DNA of 36,938 nucleotides from an uncultured Verrucomicrobiota bacterium (GTDB lineage Bacteria; Verrucomicrobiota; Verrucomicrobiia; Verrucomicrobiales; DEV007): NCBI GenBank assembly GCA_902589825.1, contig CACIUL010000033.1, positions 1 to 36,938 of the forward strand, read 5' to 3'. Shown piece by piece: positions 6,911 to 15,952 of this stretch (position 1 is its first letter; each line of letters starts with the position of its first letter). The notes under the pieces were generated by a model. It saw only the letters and a program-made list of their open reading frames with translations, ran no database searches and was not told where the DNA came from. The position numbers and the translations under genes were made by a program.

Positions 6911-9673
6911 ATGAAGATTGTTCTACTACTTCTCTCGTTGTCGTCTCTTGCCGCCGCCGCTCCTGGCCTGATCGGTGAATATTTTCTCCTGCAGGAAAAA
7001 CTCGGTGATGAATTTGAAATCCCGGTCGGCCAAAAGCCCTGGCTTGTCCGTGCCGACGAGGCAATCAACTTTCCTGCTGCCAACGGTGAATTTCATGGCA
7101 GCAAACTGGATGACGGGTTCATGGTGCGCTGGTCAGGATCGATACAGATCGCAAAGCCCGGCGAGTATTCATTCTACACCAACAGTGATGACGGATCGCG
7201 CCTCTACATCAATGAGAAGCGAGTGGTCGACAACTGGGGAGATCACCCGATGACAAAGAAGTCCGGCAAGGTAGAACTCACTAAAGGATCGCACACAATC
7301 AAGGTCATCTTCCAGCACGGCAGCGGCCCTGCCGGCTGCATCGTTGGATGGGCACCACCTGGCGGCAAGGAGTCCACTCTTCCCGCCGGGGTTCTCTCGC
7401 ACGACCCCAACAAAATCAAGGCAATCACCTGGGATCAAAAAGCCTTTGCCCAGGCGAAGCCACCCGCAAGACCCAAAAACACCAAGCCTCCCGGCAAGGC
7501 GATGCCCGAAAAGTTCGGCAATGTGCTTGGGCTTGCAATCCGGCTCGGGCGTGGCAAGCAGGGTGAGAACGATTCCTACCGCGCCAAGCTGATCCGCCTC
7601 AACAAGGAAGGCACTGCCTGTGTGGTTTTTGATACCGACACAATGCGCATCGCCGGTGCCTGGACCAACGGAGGACTCAACCTGCGCGGACTGCCCTTCG
7701 AGGGCGCACACGGACGCTTCTCCACCTTTGAAGGTGAAGGGCGTAATTTCTTCAATGACCCAGCCCCGGGATGGGCCGATCCGAAAGGGAGCTTTGACGA
7801 ACCCCGCAAACCCGAGGACGGCGCCTTCCCCCCCCTGGGGCCAATCCCGAAAACCCACGCCCACTACAGGGGGCTCTACACCCATGGGGATCGAATGGTT
7901 CTCAGTTACACCGTTGGCGGCGACCCTGTCCTTGAAATGCCGGCTTTTGAAAACGGGGTGATTACCCGCACCATCCAGGCTGAGCTTTCAGGACCGGCCA
8001 TCATGGCACTTGCCAATGCCAACTTTGCCGAGAAAATCACCGTCATCGGCACCACAGCCGCGCCCGAAGTTATTGAAAGCCGCATCGCGCTGCGCCTGCC
8101 GGCGGGAAAAACGCACATCAAGGTCGTCTATGGAGAGAGTGCCGTTGCCAAGGACCTTGAGGATCTCGGCAAGTTCACCAAAGGTGGCCCGGCACGCTTC
8201 ACTGAGACAGTAACCACCCAGGGGGTGCTGGCCAAGCCAGACCCTAAGGCAAGCTACGTTCTCGACCGTCTCACTGTTCCCTACAAGAACCCCTACGGCA
8301 TCCAGATGCGTATCGGCGGGTTTGATTTCTTTACCTCCGACCCGGGAAAAGCCGCCGTATGCACCTGGGACGGTGATGTATGGATCGTCTCCGGTATCAA
8401 TGACAAGCTCGACAAGCTGACCTGGAAACGCTTTGCCGCCGGCGGGCACGAGACACTCGGGCTAACCATCGTTGACGATGTCATCTACACCGTCGCCGAT
8501 GACGAGATCACGCGTTACCACGATCTCAACGGCGATGGCGAGGCGGATTTCTATGAAAACTTCAACAACGACTGGGAACTGACCAGTGGTTTTCATGCCT
8601 TTTGCTTTGACCTGCAAACCGACCCGGAAGGCAATTTCTATTTTGCCTTCGGCAGTCCTGTGCGGGGCGGTGGACGCAGCTTTGAGCGCATGTCGCGCCA
8701 CCACGGGTCAATCATCAGGGTGTCCAGCGACGGGTCAAAAATGGAACGCTATGCCACTGGCCTGCGTGCGCCCAACGGCATCGGTGTCAGCCCCACAGGC
8801 CAGTTAACCGCGGGCGACAACGAGGGCACCTTTGTCCCCCGCTGCCCGATTCACTGGATCGATCAAGGCGAATTTCTTGGAGTAGTCGATGCGGCAGAAA
8901 ACTGGGCGGCGATGAAAACCACGCCAACTGTCAGGCAGCGCAGCGGTGGCCGCCCGAAGCATCTCGATCCGGATGAGGCACCCGTCCCGCTCGCCTGGTT
9001 GCCGAAAAACGTCGATAACTCCAATGGCGGCCAGGCATGGGTCACCAGCGACAGGTGGGGACCATTCAAGGGGGAAATGCTGCACATGAGTTATGGCCAA
9101 AGCTCACTCTATGTAGTACTCAAGGAGAAGAAGGGAGAGATCATGCAGGGCGGGGTCGTCAAGATCCCGGTTCGCCCGACCTCGAGTGCCATGCGCGGCA
9201 AGTTCAACAAGCGTGATGGCCAGTTCTACATCTCCGGCCTGAAGGGATGGCAGTCCAACGCCGGCCGTGAAGGTGGACTGGACCGCGTGCGCTACACGGG
9301 ACGGCCTGTGGCCATGCCATCATCACTCAAGGTGCGCGGTGGTGGTATCGAGATCGGGTTCACCCAGAAACTGGACCGGGAACTTGCCGAGGACCCGGAC
9401 AGCTTTGCCATCCGGGCTGCCGATCTGGCTTGGACACATGATTACGGGACACGGGAGTTTCAGGTCGGCAGTCGCAAATCGGGTAACAGGAAATCCGGTT
9501 GGAGCAGCCTGAAAGTAACCTCGGCCAAACTGCTACCCGACGGGTCATCCGTGTTTATCAAGGTTGAGAACCTGCAACCTGTCCACATGATGGAGATCAA
9601 GCTCGATCTGGAAACTGAGGACGGTGCGGAAATCGTCACCAGAATCAACAACACCATCCACGTCGCCAATTAG
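6911..9673 (+). CDS. Exported PA14 + DUF6797-type + beta-propeller protein
   Basis: 920 residues. The signal peptide (MKIVLLLLSLSSLAAAA) leads into a PA14 domain at about 18-150, with GLIGEYF, the central SGSIQIAKPGEYSFYTNSDDGSRLYINE, and a GSHTIKVIFQHGSGPAGC block. The middle (about 200-440) matches the DUF6797-like module of Verrucomicrobiota and Planctomycetota (GLAIRLGRGKQ, MRIAGAWTNGGLNLRG). From about 450 follows a sorbosone/glucose-dehydrogenase-type propeller: TWDGDVWIVSGI, ITRYHDLNGDGEADFYENF, YATGLRAPNGIGVSP, and TAGDNEGTFVP. No CxxCH haem motif is present, although many relatives carry a fused cytochrome c. The likely role is periplasmic carbohydrate binding or oxidation; the substrate cannot be read. 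It ends 20 bp from the convergent lyase gene. Confidence 0.8.
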   Translation: MKIVLLLLSLSSLAAAAPGLIGEYFLLQEKLGDEFEIPVGQKPWLVRADEAINFPAANGEFHGSKLDDGFMVRWSGSIQIAKPGEYSFYTNSDDGSRLYINEKRVVDNWGDHPMTKKSGKVELTKGSHTIKVIFQHGSGPAGCIVGWAPPGGKESTLPAGVLSHDPNKIKAITWDQKAFAQAKPPARPKNTKPPGKAMPEKFGNVLGLAIRLGRGKQGENDSYRAKLIRLNKEGTACVVFDTDTMRIAGAWTNGGLNLRGLPFEGAHGRFSTFEGEGRNFFNDPAPGWADPKGSFDEPRKPEDGAFPPLGPIPKTHAHYRGLYTHGDRMVLSYTVGGDPVLEMPAFENGVITRTIQAELSGPAIMALANANFAEKITVIGTTAAPEVIESRIALRLPAGKTHIKVVYGESAVAKDLEDLGKFTKGGPARFTETVTTQGVLAKPDPKASYVLDRLTVPYKNPYGIQMRIGGFDFFTSDPGKAAVCTWDGDVWIVSGINDKLDKLTWKRFAAGGHETLGLTIVDDVIYTVADDEITRYHDLNGDGEADFYENFNNDWELTSGFHAFCFDLQTDPEGNFYFAFGSPVRGGGRSFERMSRHHGSIIRVSSDGSKMERYATGLRAPNGIGVSPTGQLTAGDNEGTFVPRCPIHWIDQGEFLGVVDAAENWAAMKTTPTVRQRSGGRPKHLDPDEAPVPLAWLPKNVDNSNGGQAWVTSDRWGPFKGEMLHMSYGQSSLYVVLKEKKGEIMQGGVVKIPVRPTSSAMRGKFNKRDGQFYISGLKGWQSNAGREGGLDRVRYTGRPVAMPSSLKVRGGGIEIGFTQKLDRELAEDPDSFAIRAADLAWTHDYGTREFQVGSRKSGNRKSGWSSLKVTSAKLLPDGSSVFIKVENLQPVHMMEIKLDLETEDGAEIVTRINNTIHVAN

Positions 9674-9693
9674 ATTCAGTTGTTGTTCCTGTG

Positions 9694-11619
9694 TTACTCC
9701 TTGCCTAGAGGAACGTCGAAATAGTTCTCCATCTCGTGGCTGGCCATTCCCCACTCACCGAGCACGTCCCATGAATCCAGGTGCGTATGCATCGCGACTG
9801 ATTCAAGGCCCCGACCTCCGCGGGCAGCCGCATCCGCATCGACCTGTCCACGTGCCAGCCTGAAATCGTAAATCATCTGCCACTGATACCAGATATTGCT
9901 TCCCGGAGGGTAAACCGTTTGAAACGCCGCACCCCACTTGGTACTGGGGTCGCCATACCAGCGCCCCTTGGCACTGACAAATCCGAAATCATCTGCCGTG
10001 GACATCCCGGTGTAACCCGGCCTTTGGTTGTATGGATAGGCAAGCCTTCGGTTGCGCATGTCCAATACGCGCCGGGCGGCCTGGATACGTGCCTGCAGAT
10101 ACTGGTCAGCCGTGTATTTGGTCGGGTGCGAATAATACCTGAGCATCCCGGCACGCCCTCCCCGCTTGTGTTCAAGCAGGGCGCGCCGAATCTCTGAGAG
10201 AGAGTTGCCGACACCTGAGTGACAGTGCACATACATATTGTATCCACGCGGCGGAGGCTGATGGGCACGGGCAATCCCGGCAAGTTGAGCAACCGGCGGC
10301 CAGCCCTGGTCGACCAGATTGCCATATTTCTTCTTTTGCTCCGCAGTGAGCGGATTCCAGGCCATCATCCTGAACCCCAGCACACGTCCCCAGTTCGAGC
10401 CATCAGGCAGCCAGGCATCCGGCCATCCAGGGCGGTATTCCATCAGGTAGTTGCGGGTCATGACATGTGACGATGGCGACCAGGCCATGGCCATGGCCTT
10501 CCACTGTGCCTGTATTTGTGGATCAAGCTCCTTTTGCCGCACCTGTTCATGCCAGGAATAAGCACCACGCAAAAGGTCCATGTGTGCTTCATTGCCATCC
10601 ATCAGGTAGAGCCAGATCAGCAACGGACCGACCGCCCGGGTCAAGGCCCTCGGGTAAGGCAGCTCGATCTCGTATTGCCGTGCCCGGACTGGCCGGGCAT
10701 CATCGTTGTATTGCTCACACCAACCGATCACATTGCCTTCTCCCATGCGGGCCTTGACAATAAACTCCCCGACCTCATGCAGGCGGTTGATATACTTCCT
10801 GTCACCTGTCAGGTGATAGGCCATGACCATGATCTGGAAAGGATCGTTGGTGGCACCGTCGTTAAAGGATGTGCCGTGATAAACACCGCTGTTGCCTGAC
10901 CTGCCTCCACCAAAGGCCCACTGATCACCCCACCCACCCCCGGGCCTCTTTATTGAAAGCAACACGTCCGCACAGCGCAGTGCCGACTCACGGTATTTCT
11001 TCTCACCACTCAGTCGATAGGCGTAGAGCATGATCCAGAAAGGGCGGGTCGTCGTGCCATCCTGAATACGGATAAAGCGCTCACCTTTGCCCGGCCACGG
11101 CCAGTGACCCCGCGGCCACTGCGCCTCCAGGATCCGATCAGCACACTTCAAGCCCGCATCAAGATACTTCCTTAGACCAAAAATCTCATGCGCCCTGAAG
11201 AACCCGATCGCCGCGTTCCTGAGTCGTTGCACATCTGCGCCGCTGTAGGAACCAATCGCGGTGATCGGTTCAATCTGGCTATCAAGCCAGTTGAGGATTT
11301 CCGTCTCGATACGATGGAGGAATTGCGGATCTGCCCATTTCTGGCTCTCCCTGACCCCGATCCAGGCCAACAGTGTTTCCAGTTCCCTCTGCCCGGCATC
11401 ACGTTGATCCTCCGTCAGTTCACTGTAATCAGCGGTATCCCCCCCGAAGAGTTCCATTCGTTGTTGCCACGACAAGCCTTTATCCGTGAGCGCATCATAG
11501 GAAAGGTCCCTGTAATGACCACTTTGGCTGTCAATGACAAGGAGTTGCTCGGCACCAGCGACATCAACCGTGACCGGAATTAAGGCAAAGAACAGGACAA
11601 GAACATTGAGCGGCTTCAT
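9694..11619 (-). CDS. Exported PL10-like pectate lyase superfamily protein
   Basis: 641 residues with a signal peptide (MKPLNVLVLFFALIPVTVDVAGA). The central part is an alpha/alpha-barrel with recurrent helix pairs (GFFRAHEIFGLRKYLDAGLKCADRIL, MLYAYRLSGEKKYRESALRCADVLL, MVMAYHLTGDRKYINRLHEVGEFIV). It carries the PL10-like blocks GGGWGDQW, TSFNDGATND and GWCEQYNDDARPVRARQYE. In PL10 pectate lyases the corresponding Asp/Arg positions bind calcium and act as base, so polysaccharide cleavage by beta-elimination is likely. The exact polysaccharide is inference. The C-terminal third (after about residue 430) is an extension absent from minimal PL10 enzymes. Convergent with the PA14 protein; a weak purine-rich GGTGG precedes the ATG. 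Confidence 0.7.
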   Translation of the reverse strand: MKPLNVLVLFFALIPVTVDVAGAEQLLVIDSQSGHYRDLSYDALTDKGLSWQQRMELFGGDTADYSELTEDQRDAGQRELETLLAWIGVRESQKWADPQFLHRIETEILNWLDSQIEPITAIGSYSGADVQRLRNAAIGFFRAHEIFGLRKYLDAGLKCADRILEAQWPRGHWPWPGKGERFIRIQDGTTTRPFWIMLYAYRLSGEKKYRESALRCADVLLSIKRPGGGWGDQWAFGGGRSGNSGVYHGTSFNDGATNDPFQIMVMAYHLTGDRKYINRLHEVGEFIVKARMGEGNVIGWCEQYNDDARPVRARQYEIELPYPRALTRAVGPLLIWLYLMDGNEAHMDLLRGAYSWHEQVRQKELDPQIQAQWKAMAMAWSPSSHVMTRNYLMEYRPGWPDAWLPDGSNWGRVLGFRMMAWNPLTAEQKKKYGNLVDQGWPPVAQLAGIARAHQPPPRGYNMYVHCHSGVGNSLSEIRRALLEHKRGGRAGMLRYYSHPTKYTADQYLQARIQAARRVLDMRNRRLAYPYNQRPGYTGMSTADDFGFVSAKGRWYGDPSTKWGAAFQTVYPPGSNIWYQWQMIYDFRLARGQVDADAAARGGRGLESVAMHTHLDSWDVLGEWGMASHEMENYFDVPLGKE

Positions 11620-11722
11620 TCAGTGCCACCCTAGCACCGTCAAACACAGGCAGACAAGCATACTCATTCATGCAATGTGCGTTTACCTGTAATGTTGGAC
11701 ATCAAGCAGAGCTGCAATAAGC

Positions 11723-13180
11723 TCATGCCATGATCTCGTGGATAACCTTGCCATGGACATCGGTCAGGCTTTCCTGACGACCCTGGTGGAAGTAAGTCAG
11801 CAGTTCATGGTCTATTCCCATAAGGTGCAGGATAGTGGCATGGATGTCATGGACATGAACACGGTCAACGACAGCTTCAAAACCAAGCTCATCAGTTTCA
11901 CCATGCACTGTCCCTCCCTTGACGCCTGCGCCAGCCATCCACATTGAAAATCCATAAGGGTTGTGATTGCGTCCGGGGGCATCCTTACCCTCACTGAACG
12001 GCATGCGGCCAAACTCTCCGCCCCATACGACCAGGGTTTCATCAAGCAAACCCCGCTGGTCAAGGTCATCCAGCAAGGCGGCTATGGGCTGGTCAACTTC
12101 CAGCCCATGACGCCCATGGTTCTTTTCTATTGATTCATGCGCATCCCATGTTTCCTCCAAATGACCGCCTCCCGAGTATAACTGGATAAAGCGGACCCCT
12201 CTCTCGACAAGGCGTCGTGCAACCAGGCAATTTTTTCCAAATTCATCAGTCGGCGACTTACCGACACCGTAAGCCTCAAGAGTTTGACCTGATTCAGCTG
12301 ATAGATCGACTGCCTCAGGCGCCTCAGCCTGCATCCTGTATGCTAACTCGTAATTTTGTATCCGTGCCGCAAGTTCCCCGGTTTTTTCCCTGACCAGAAG
12401 ATGTCTGCGGTTCAGCTTATCAAGGAATTCTAGCTGGTTGCGTTGCGCCTGTCCTCTAAATTGCCCGGGCCCGCTCAAATCAAGGATTGGGCTTCCGGAT
12501 GGTCGAAACAGGGTTCCCTGATAGGTGGCAGGCATGAACCCGCTGGACCAGTTTGGCATCCCGCTGATTGGTCCACCACGCTTGTCCAGCATCACGACAT
12601 AAGCAGGCAGGCTGTCGTTTTCACTTCCCAGCCCGTAGGCAACCCATGAACCCAGAGACGGGCGGCCAATCAAGGGCATCCCTGTATTCATCTGCACCAG
12701 GGCCGATCCGTGCGCATGACTGTCTGCATGACAGGAACGAATCACGGCCAGCTTGTCGGCATGTTTGCGAATGTTCGGGAAAAAATCCGAAACCAGGATA
12801 CCGCTCTTTCCCCCGGGACGAAAAGGCCGCCAGTTTGGTGTAAGAAATCCCACTCTTCTCCCCCCCGAATTGATGTATTTTTTATCTCTGGGCAGGGACT
12901 TGCCGGCATGCCGGCGCAGCTCCGGTTTATAATCGAAAGTGTCAACCTGGCTCGGCCCGCCATTCATCATCAAAAAAATGCAACTCTTGGCCCTGGTCTT
13001 GAAATGTCCCGGCCTAGGAGCAAGCGTCTTACCCTGCGCAGAGGCTTTTGAAGTAAAGAATCCGCTTCCGGAAAGCAATGATGTTAATGCCAAGCCGGAA
13101 AATCCGCCGCCCATTTCCCAGACAAATTCCCGCTTGGTTATTCCACATGGGAATGCATTTTTCTGTTTTCCGCTAGTCAA
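11723..13180 (-). CDS. DUF1501 family exported protein (sulfatase-like fold)
   Basis: About 485 residues. The start proposed is TTG at 13180-13178, which overlaps the stop of the upstream DUF1549/1553 gene by 8 bp. The frame is open further upstream, but that part is shadow sequence of the neighbour. The N-terminus has a twin-arginine-like leader (CGITKREFVWEMGGGFSGLALTSLL) with Lys-Arg rather than Arg-Arg. DUF1501 blocks follow: SCIFLMMNGGPSQVDTFDYKPEL, VIRSCHADSHAHGSALVQMNTG, RPSLGSWVAYGLGSEN, LARRLVERGVRFIQLYSGG, LVVWGGEFGRMPFSEGKDAPGRNHNP and a final HATILHLMGIDH. The family has an alkaline-phosphatase/sulfatase-like metal-site fold; its substrate is unknown. The pairing with a DUF1549/1553 protein is a hallmark of Planctomycetota and Verrucomicrobiota, and the overlap suggests translational coupling. 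Confidence 0.9.
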   Translation of the reverse strand: MTSGKQKNAFPCGITKREFVWEMGGGFSGLALTSLLSGSGFFTSKASAQGKTLAPRPGHFKTRAKSCIFLMMNGGPSQVDTFDYKPELRRHAGKSLPRDKKYINSGGRRVGFLTPNWRPFRPGGKSGILVSDFFPNIRKHADKLAVIRSCHADSHAHGSALVQMNTGMPLIGRPSLGSWVAYGLGSENDSLPAYVVMLDKRGGPISGMPNWSSGFMPATYQGTLFRPSGSPILDLSGPGQFRGQAQRNQLEFLDKLNRRHLLVREKTGELAARIQNYELAYRMQAEAPEAVDLSAESGQTLEAYGVGKSPTDEFGKNCLVARRLVERGVRFIQLYSGGGHLEETWDAHESIEKNHGRHGLEVDQPIAALLDDLDQRGLLDETLVVWGGEFGRMPFSEGKDAPGRNHNPYGFSMWMAGAGVKGGTVHGETDELGFEAVVDRVHVHDIHATILHLMGIDHELLTYFHQGRQESLTDVHGKVIHEIMA

Positions 13181-15809
13181 TATAAAGGAATTCGTTTGAG
13201 TTGAGCAATACGTGACAAACTGAAGCCAGCCCCAGCAAGGCGGGATTTTGCACAGGAACTGCCCGGTGAAATCCAGCCAGGGGTATATTATATTTGCCGG
13301 CAAGATGTTTGCCCAGTGCTTCCAGTTCCTGCTGTTTGAGTTGGCGGCTGTATACTAGCAATTCAGCAATATCCCCCTGCCAGTATTCTCCGTTTATATT
13401 GCCCTGTTGACCGATCACCCAGGGCGTTACCATGTTTCTGGCCGTCAGGGATGAACCCCGCGCAGCCAGAACCTGCCCATTATAAAATATATCACTGCCC
13501 GAAGTCCCGGTGGATGCGCTAAGCAGGAAGGGCTTATTAGGCAAAATGAGCGCATTGCTTGCGCTGGAGAAATTATCCGAAAACCTGACCCTTGCCTTTC
13601 CTGTCAGGCCCAGGAAAACCGAGGTCCCTGCATTGCCGTCAGAACCGCTCCAGTTGGAGATGATCTCACGATGCCCACGGGAAGATGACCTGTCACTGGC
13701 AACCGCCAAAATCGTGAAATCCTGATCCTTGAGAACCTGGCCATTGATGCCAAGGAAATCCTTCTTCCCACTGAACCTGATTGCCGGTTTTCCTGCAATT
13801 GCCCGGTCCAGGAAAACCGGCCTAGAGCTTGGTAGATCCTGGGTCACAACAAGCGCGTTTTCCGACTGATCCTTCCACCGCAATAATTTTCCGGATGCAT
13901 CAAGGCTGACTCCAGCGTCAGCTGACAGCCATAAACAAAGTCCTTCTCCCGGCACCGCCGACACCGCGGCCTGCTTGGCCGGCAATACCTCGCCAGGCTT
14001 TGCGCGGCCTTCAAAGTGGGCAACCTGTTGATGATAATGAGCAAGGGCCAGGTCCATTTCCCCGGCATCAGGATCACGCATTAATATTTTCTTCCAGGCA
14101 AATGCAATGGCATCCTCCGTAGACCGTGAAACTTTCATGGCCACCTCGGCAAGCCTCCGGCTTCTCGAGTGCACAAACCGATTATTTAACATCGCCAGGG
14201 ACTGCGAAACAACAGTAGTGGAGTCACGTTTTCCACATGGCTTCTCACTACTGGGAAAATCAAACGCTTTCATTAAAGGAACGAGAAGATGCCTTTTAGA
14301 AATCATGTAGATACTGCGCCGCAGTTGATCCCCGGGAGGAGAAGGAGACCAGGCACTGCTCTTTCGTGAAAATCCCTCCAGCACTTCAGGTGCAAGTTCC
14401 GGGTAGAAGCTTTCTCCTCCCATCTTGAGGTCGAGTTCCCCTGAGGCATAAAGCAGGGCATCCCTCAGTGCTTCTGCATCCATGCGGCGCCTGTTGTGCC
14501 TCCAGAGTAAATGATTTTCAGGATCAGCCTTTTGATACTTATCCGCATCCGGGTGCAGTGAACTCTGCCTATAAGTCTCGGATAGCACTATCTTGCGTAT
14601 AACCGACTTGATGCTCCAACCGTCACGAACAAACTCATGTGCCATCCAGTCGAGTAATTCAGGATGGCTGGGACTGGCAGACTTGTAGCCAAAATTATTT
14701 GGCGTGGCGACAATTCCCCGTCCCATCAAATGCTGCCAGATACGATTGACCATCACGCGGGGTGTAAGGGGATTTCGGGGACTTGTAATAAAACCCGCAA
14801 GTTGCAACCTGCGCCGTGATGTCTTCGATTCGTCGGGAGGCACGACCAGGGGAAGATCGAGGTGTGGGACTAATGAAAGATGACCAGGGGGGACTATGTC
14901 CGACTTTTTGTTGGGATCGCCATTAATGAGCAAGTGGATAGGAGGAGGCTCACGATGAATATCAGTCCATCCGAAGACCTCCTTATACCCAAGTTGGCCC
15001 GCATCAGGTCCGCCCATCTGCCTGGCGCTCCCCGGTTCAATTGGTCCGGACCAGAACGCGGCGGCTATTCGGTAATAATCCCGTTGGGGGATCGGATCAA
15101 ACTTGTGATCATGACAGCGGGCACAACGGACAGTCATGCCAAGGAATGCGGTGGTAACCACATCGACCATGTCCTCAAGCCTCTCATATTTATATTCCTG
15201 GGCATCATTCGGCTCGTCATTCCATGTACCGGCGCGCAACATGCCCGTGGCAATCACCGAGGATTCATTTCGGCCTTCTATTTCATCTCCGGCCAATTGC
15301 TCAGTGACAAAACGGTGGTAGGGCATGTCAGAGTTGAACGCATGCACAACCCAGTCCCGATACTTCCATATGTGAGGCTTTACGGCATCGCGCTCGTAAC
15401 CGTTTGTTTCCGCATAACGGACAACATCCAGCCAATGCCTTGCCCACCGCTCCCCGAACCTTGGCGAACTCAACAGACGTTCGACCAGTTCAGGGTAGGC
15501 GTTATCATTGGAAGAATTGACAAAATCCTGAACTTCTTTGTAAGCCGGGGGAATTCCGGTTAAATCAAAGTAAACACGCCGGATTAAATGGGTGCTTTCA
15601 GCAGGAGGTGCGGGATTGATCCCATGCTCCTTCAGGGTGCTGCGGATAAAGGCATCAATCGGCGAACCCTTTGCAACCTTCCCCGTTTCCGGAACCAATG
15701 GTCGGGTTATTTCACGCAATGACCACCAGTTCAACCCTGCCCGATCTGCCCCTGCCAGGCACTGTATAGCAATGACAAAAATCCCGAATATTTGGATGAT
15801 ACCACGCAC
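13173..15809 (-). CDS. DUF1549/DUF1553 cytochrome-type protein with LamG insertion
   Basis: 878 residues with a signal peptide (IIQIFGIFVIAIQCLAGA). DUF1549 spans about 45-250, with RRVYFDLTGIPP, SPRFGERWARHWLDVVRYAETNG and a haem-type CARCH (Cys229, Cys232, His233) followed by DHKFDPI. DUF1553 spans about 330-600, with RVMVNRIWQHLMGRGIV, ETYRQSS, RRRMDAEALRDALLYASG and SLAMLNNRFV. At about 620-845 a LamG-like domain (LCLWLSADAGVSLD to IAELLVYSRQL) interrupts DUF1553, whose last motif resumes at 856-878 (LGLASVCHVLLNSNEFLYID). The N-terminal planctomycete-type cytochrome module seen in longer relatives is absent. It probably acts in the periplasm with the DUF1501 partner immediately downstream on catabolism of complex polysaccharides; that role is an inference from genomic association. 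Confidence 0.9.
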   Translation of the reverse strand: MRGIIQIFGIFVIAIQCLAGADRAGLNWWSLREITRPLVPETGKVAKGSPIDAFIRSTLKEHGINPAPPAESTHLIRRVYFDLTGIPPAYKEVQDFVNSSNDNAYPELVERLLSSPRFGERWARHWLDVVRYAETNGYERDAVKPHIWKYRDWVVHAFNSDMPYHRFVTEQLAGDEIEGRNESSVIATGMLRAGTWNDEPNDAQEYKYERLEDMVDVVTTAFLGMTVRCARCHDHKFDPIPQRDYYRIAAAFWSGPIEPGSARQMGGPDAGQLGYKEVFGWTDIHREPPPIHLLINGDPNKKSDIVPPGHLSLVPHLDLPLVVPPDESKTSRRRLQLAGFITSPRNPLTPRVMVNRIWQHLMGRGIVATPNNFGYKSASPSHPELLDWMAHEFVRDGWSIKSVIRKIVLSETYRQSSLHPDADKYQKADPENHLLWRHNRRRMDAEALRDALLYASGELDLKMGGESFYPELAPEVLEGFSRKSSAWSPSPPGDQLRRSIYMISKRHLLVPLMKAFDFPSSEKPCGKRDSTTVVSQSLAMLNNRFVHSRSRRLAEVAMKVSRSTEDAIAFAWKKILMRDPDAGEMDLALAHYHQQVAHFEGRAKPGEVLPAKQAAVSAVPGEGLCLWLSADAGVSLDASGKLLRWKDQSENALVVTQDLPSSRPVFLDRAIAGKPAIRFSGKKDFLGINGQVLKDQDFTILAVASDRSSSRGHREIISNWSGSDGNAGTSVFLGLTGKARVRFSDNFSSASNALILPNKPFLLSASTGTSGSDIFYNGQVLAARGSSLTARNMVTPWVIGQQGNINGEYWQGDIAELLVYSRQLKQQELEALGKHLAGKYNIPLAGFHRAVPVQNPALLGLASVCHVLLNSNEFLYID

Positions 15810-15952
15810 TGTTCCATGAAAAATTTATCCTTCCCGCCCAGCAAGGTCAAAGTCCAATTAAGAATTGCAGCGCTCAAGGAAAAAGAGCAATCAGGCTAAT
15901 TGGCCGTCCCGGCACCAATAAAAGAGAACAAGCAGGAGCGCATCCTGACCTC

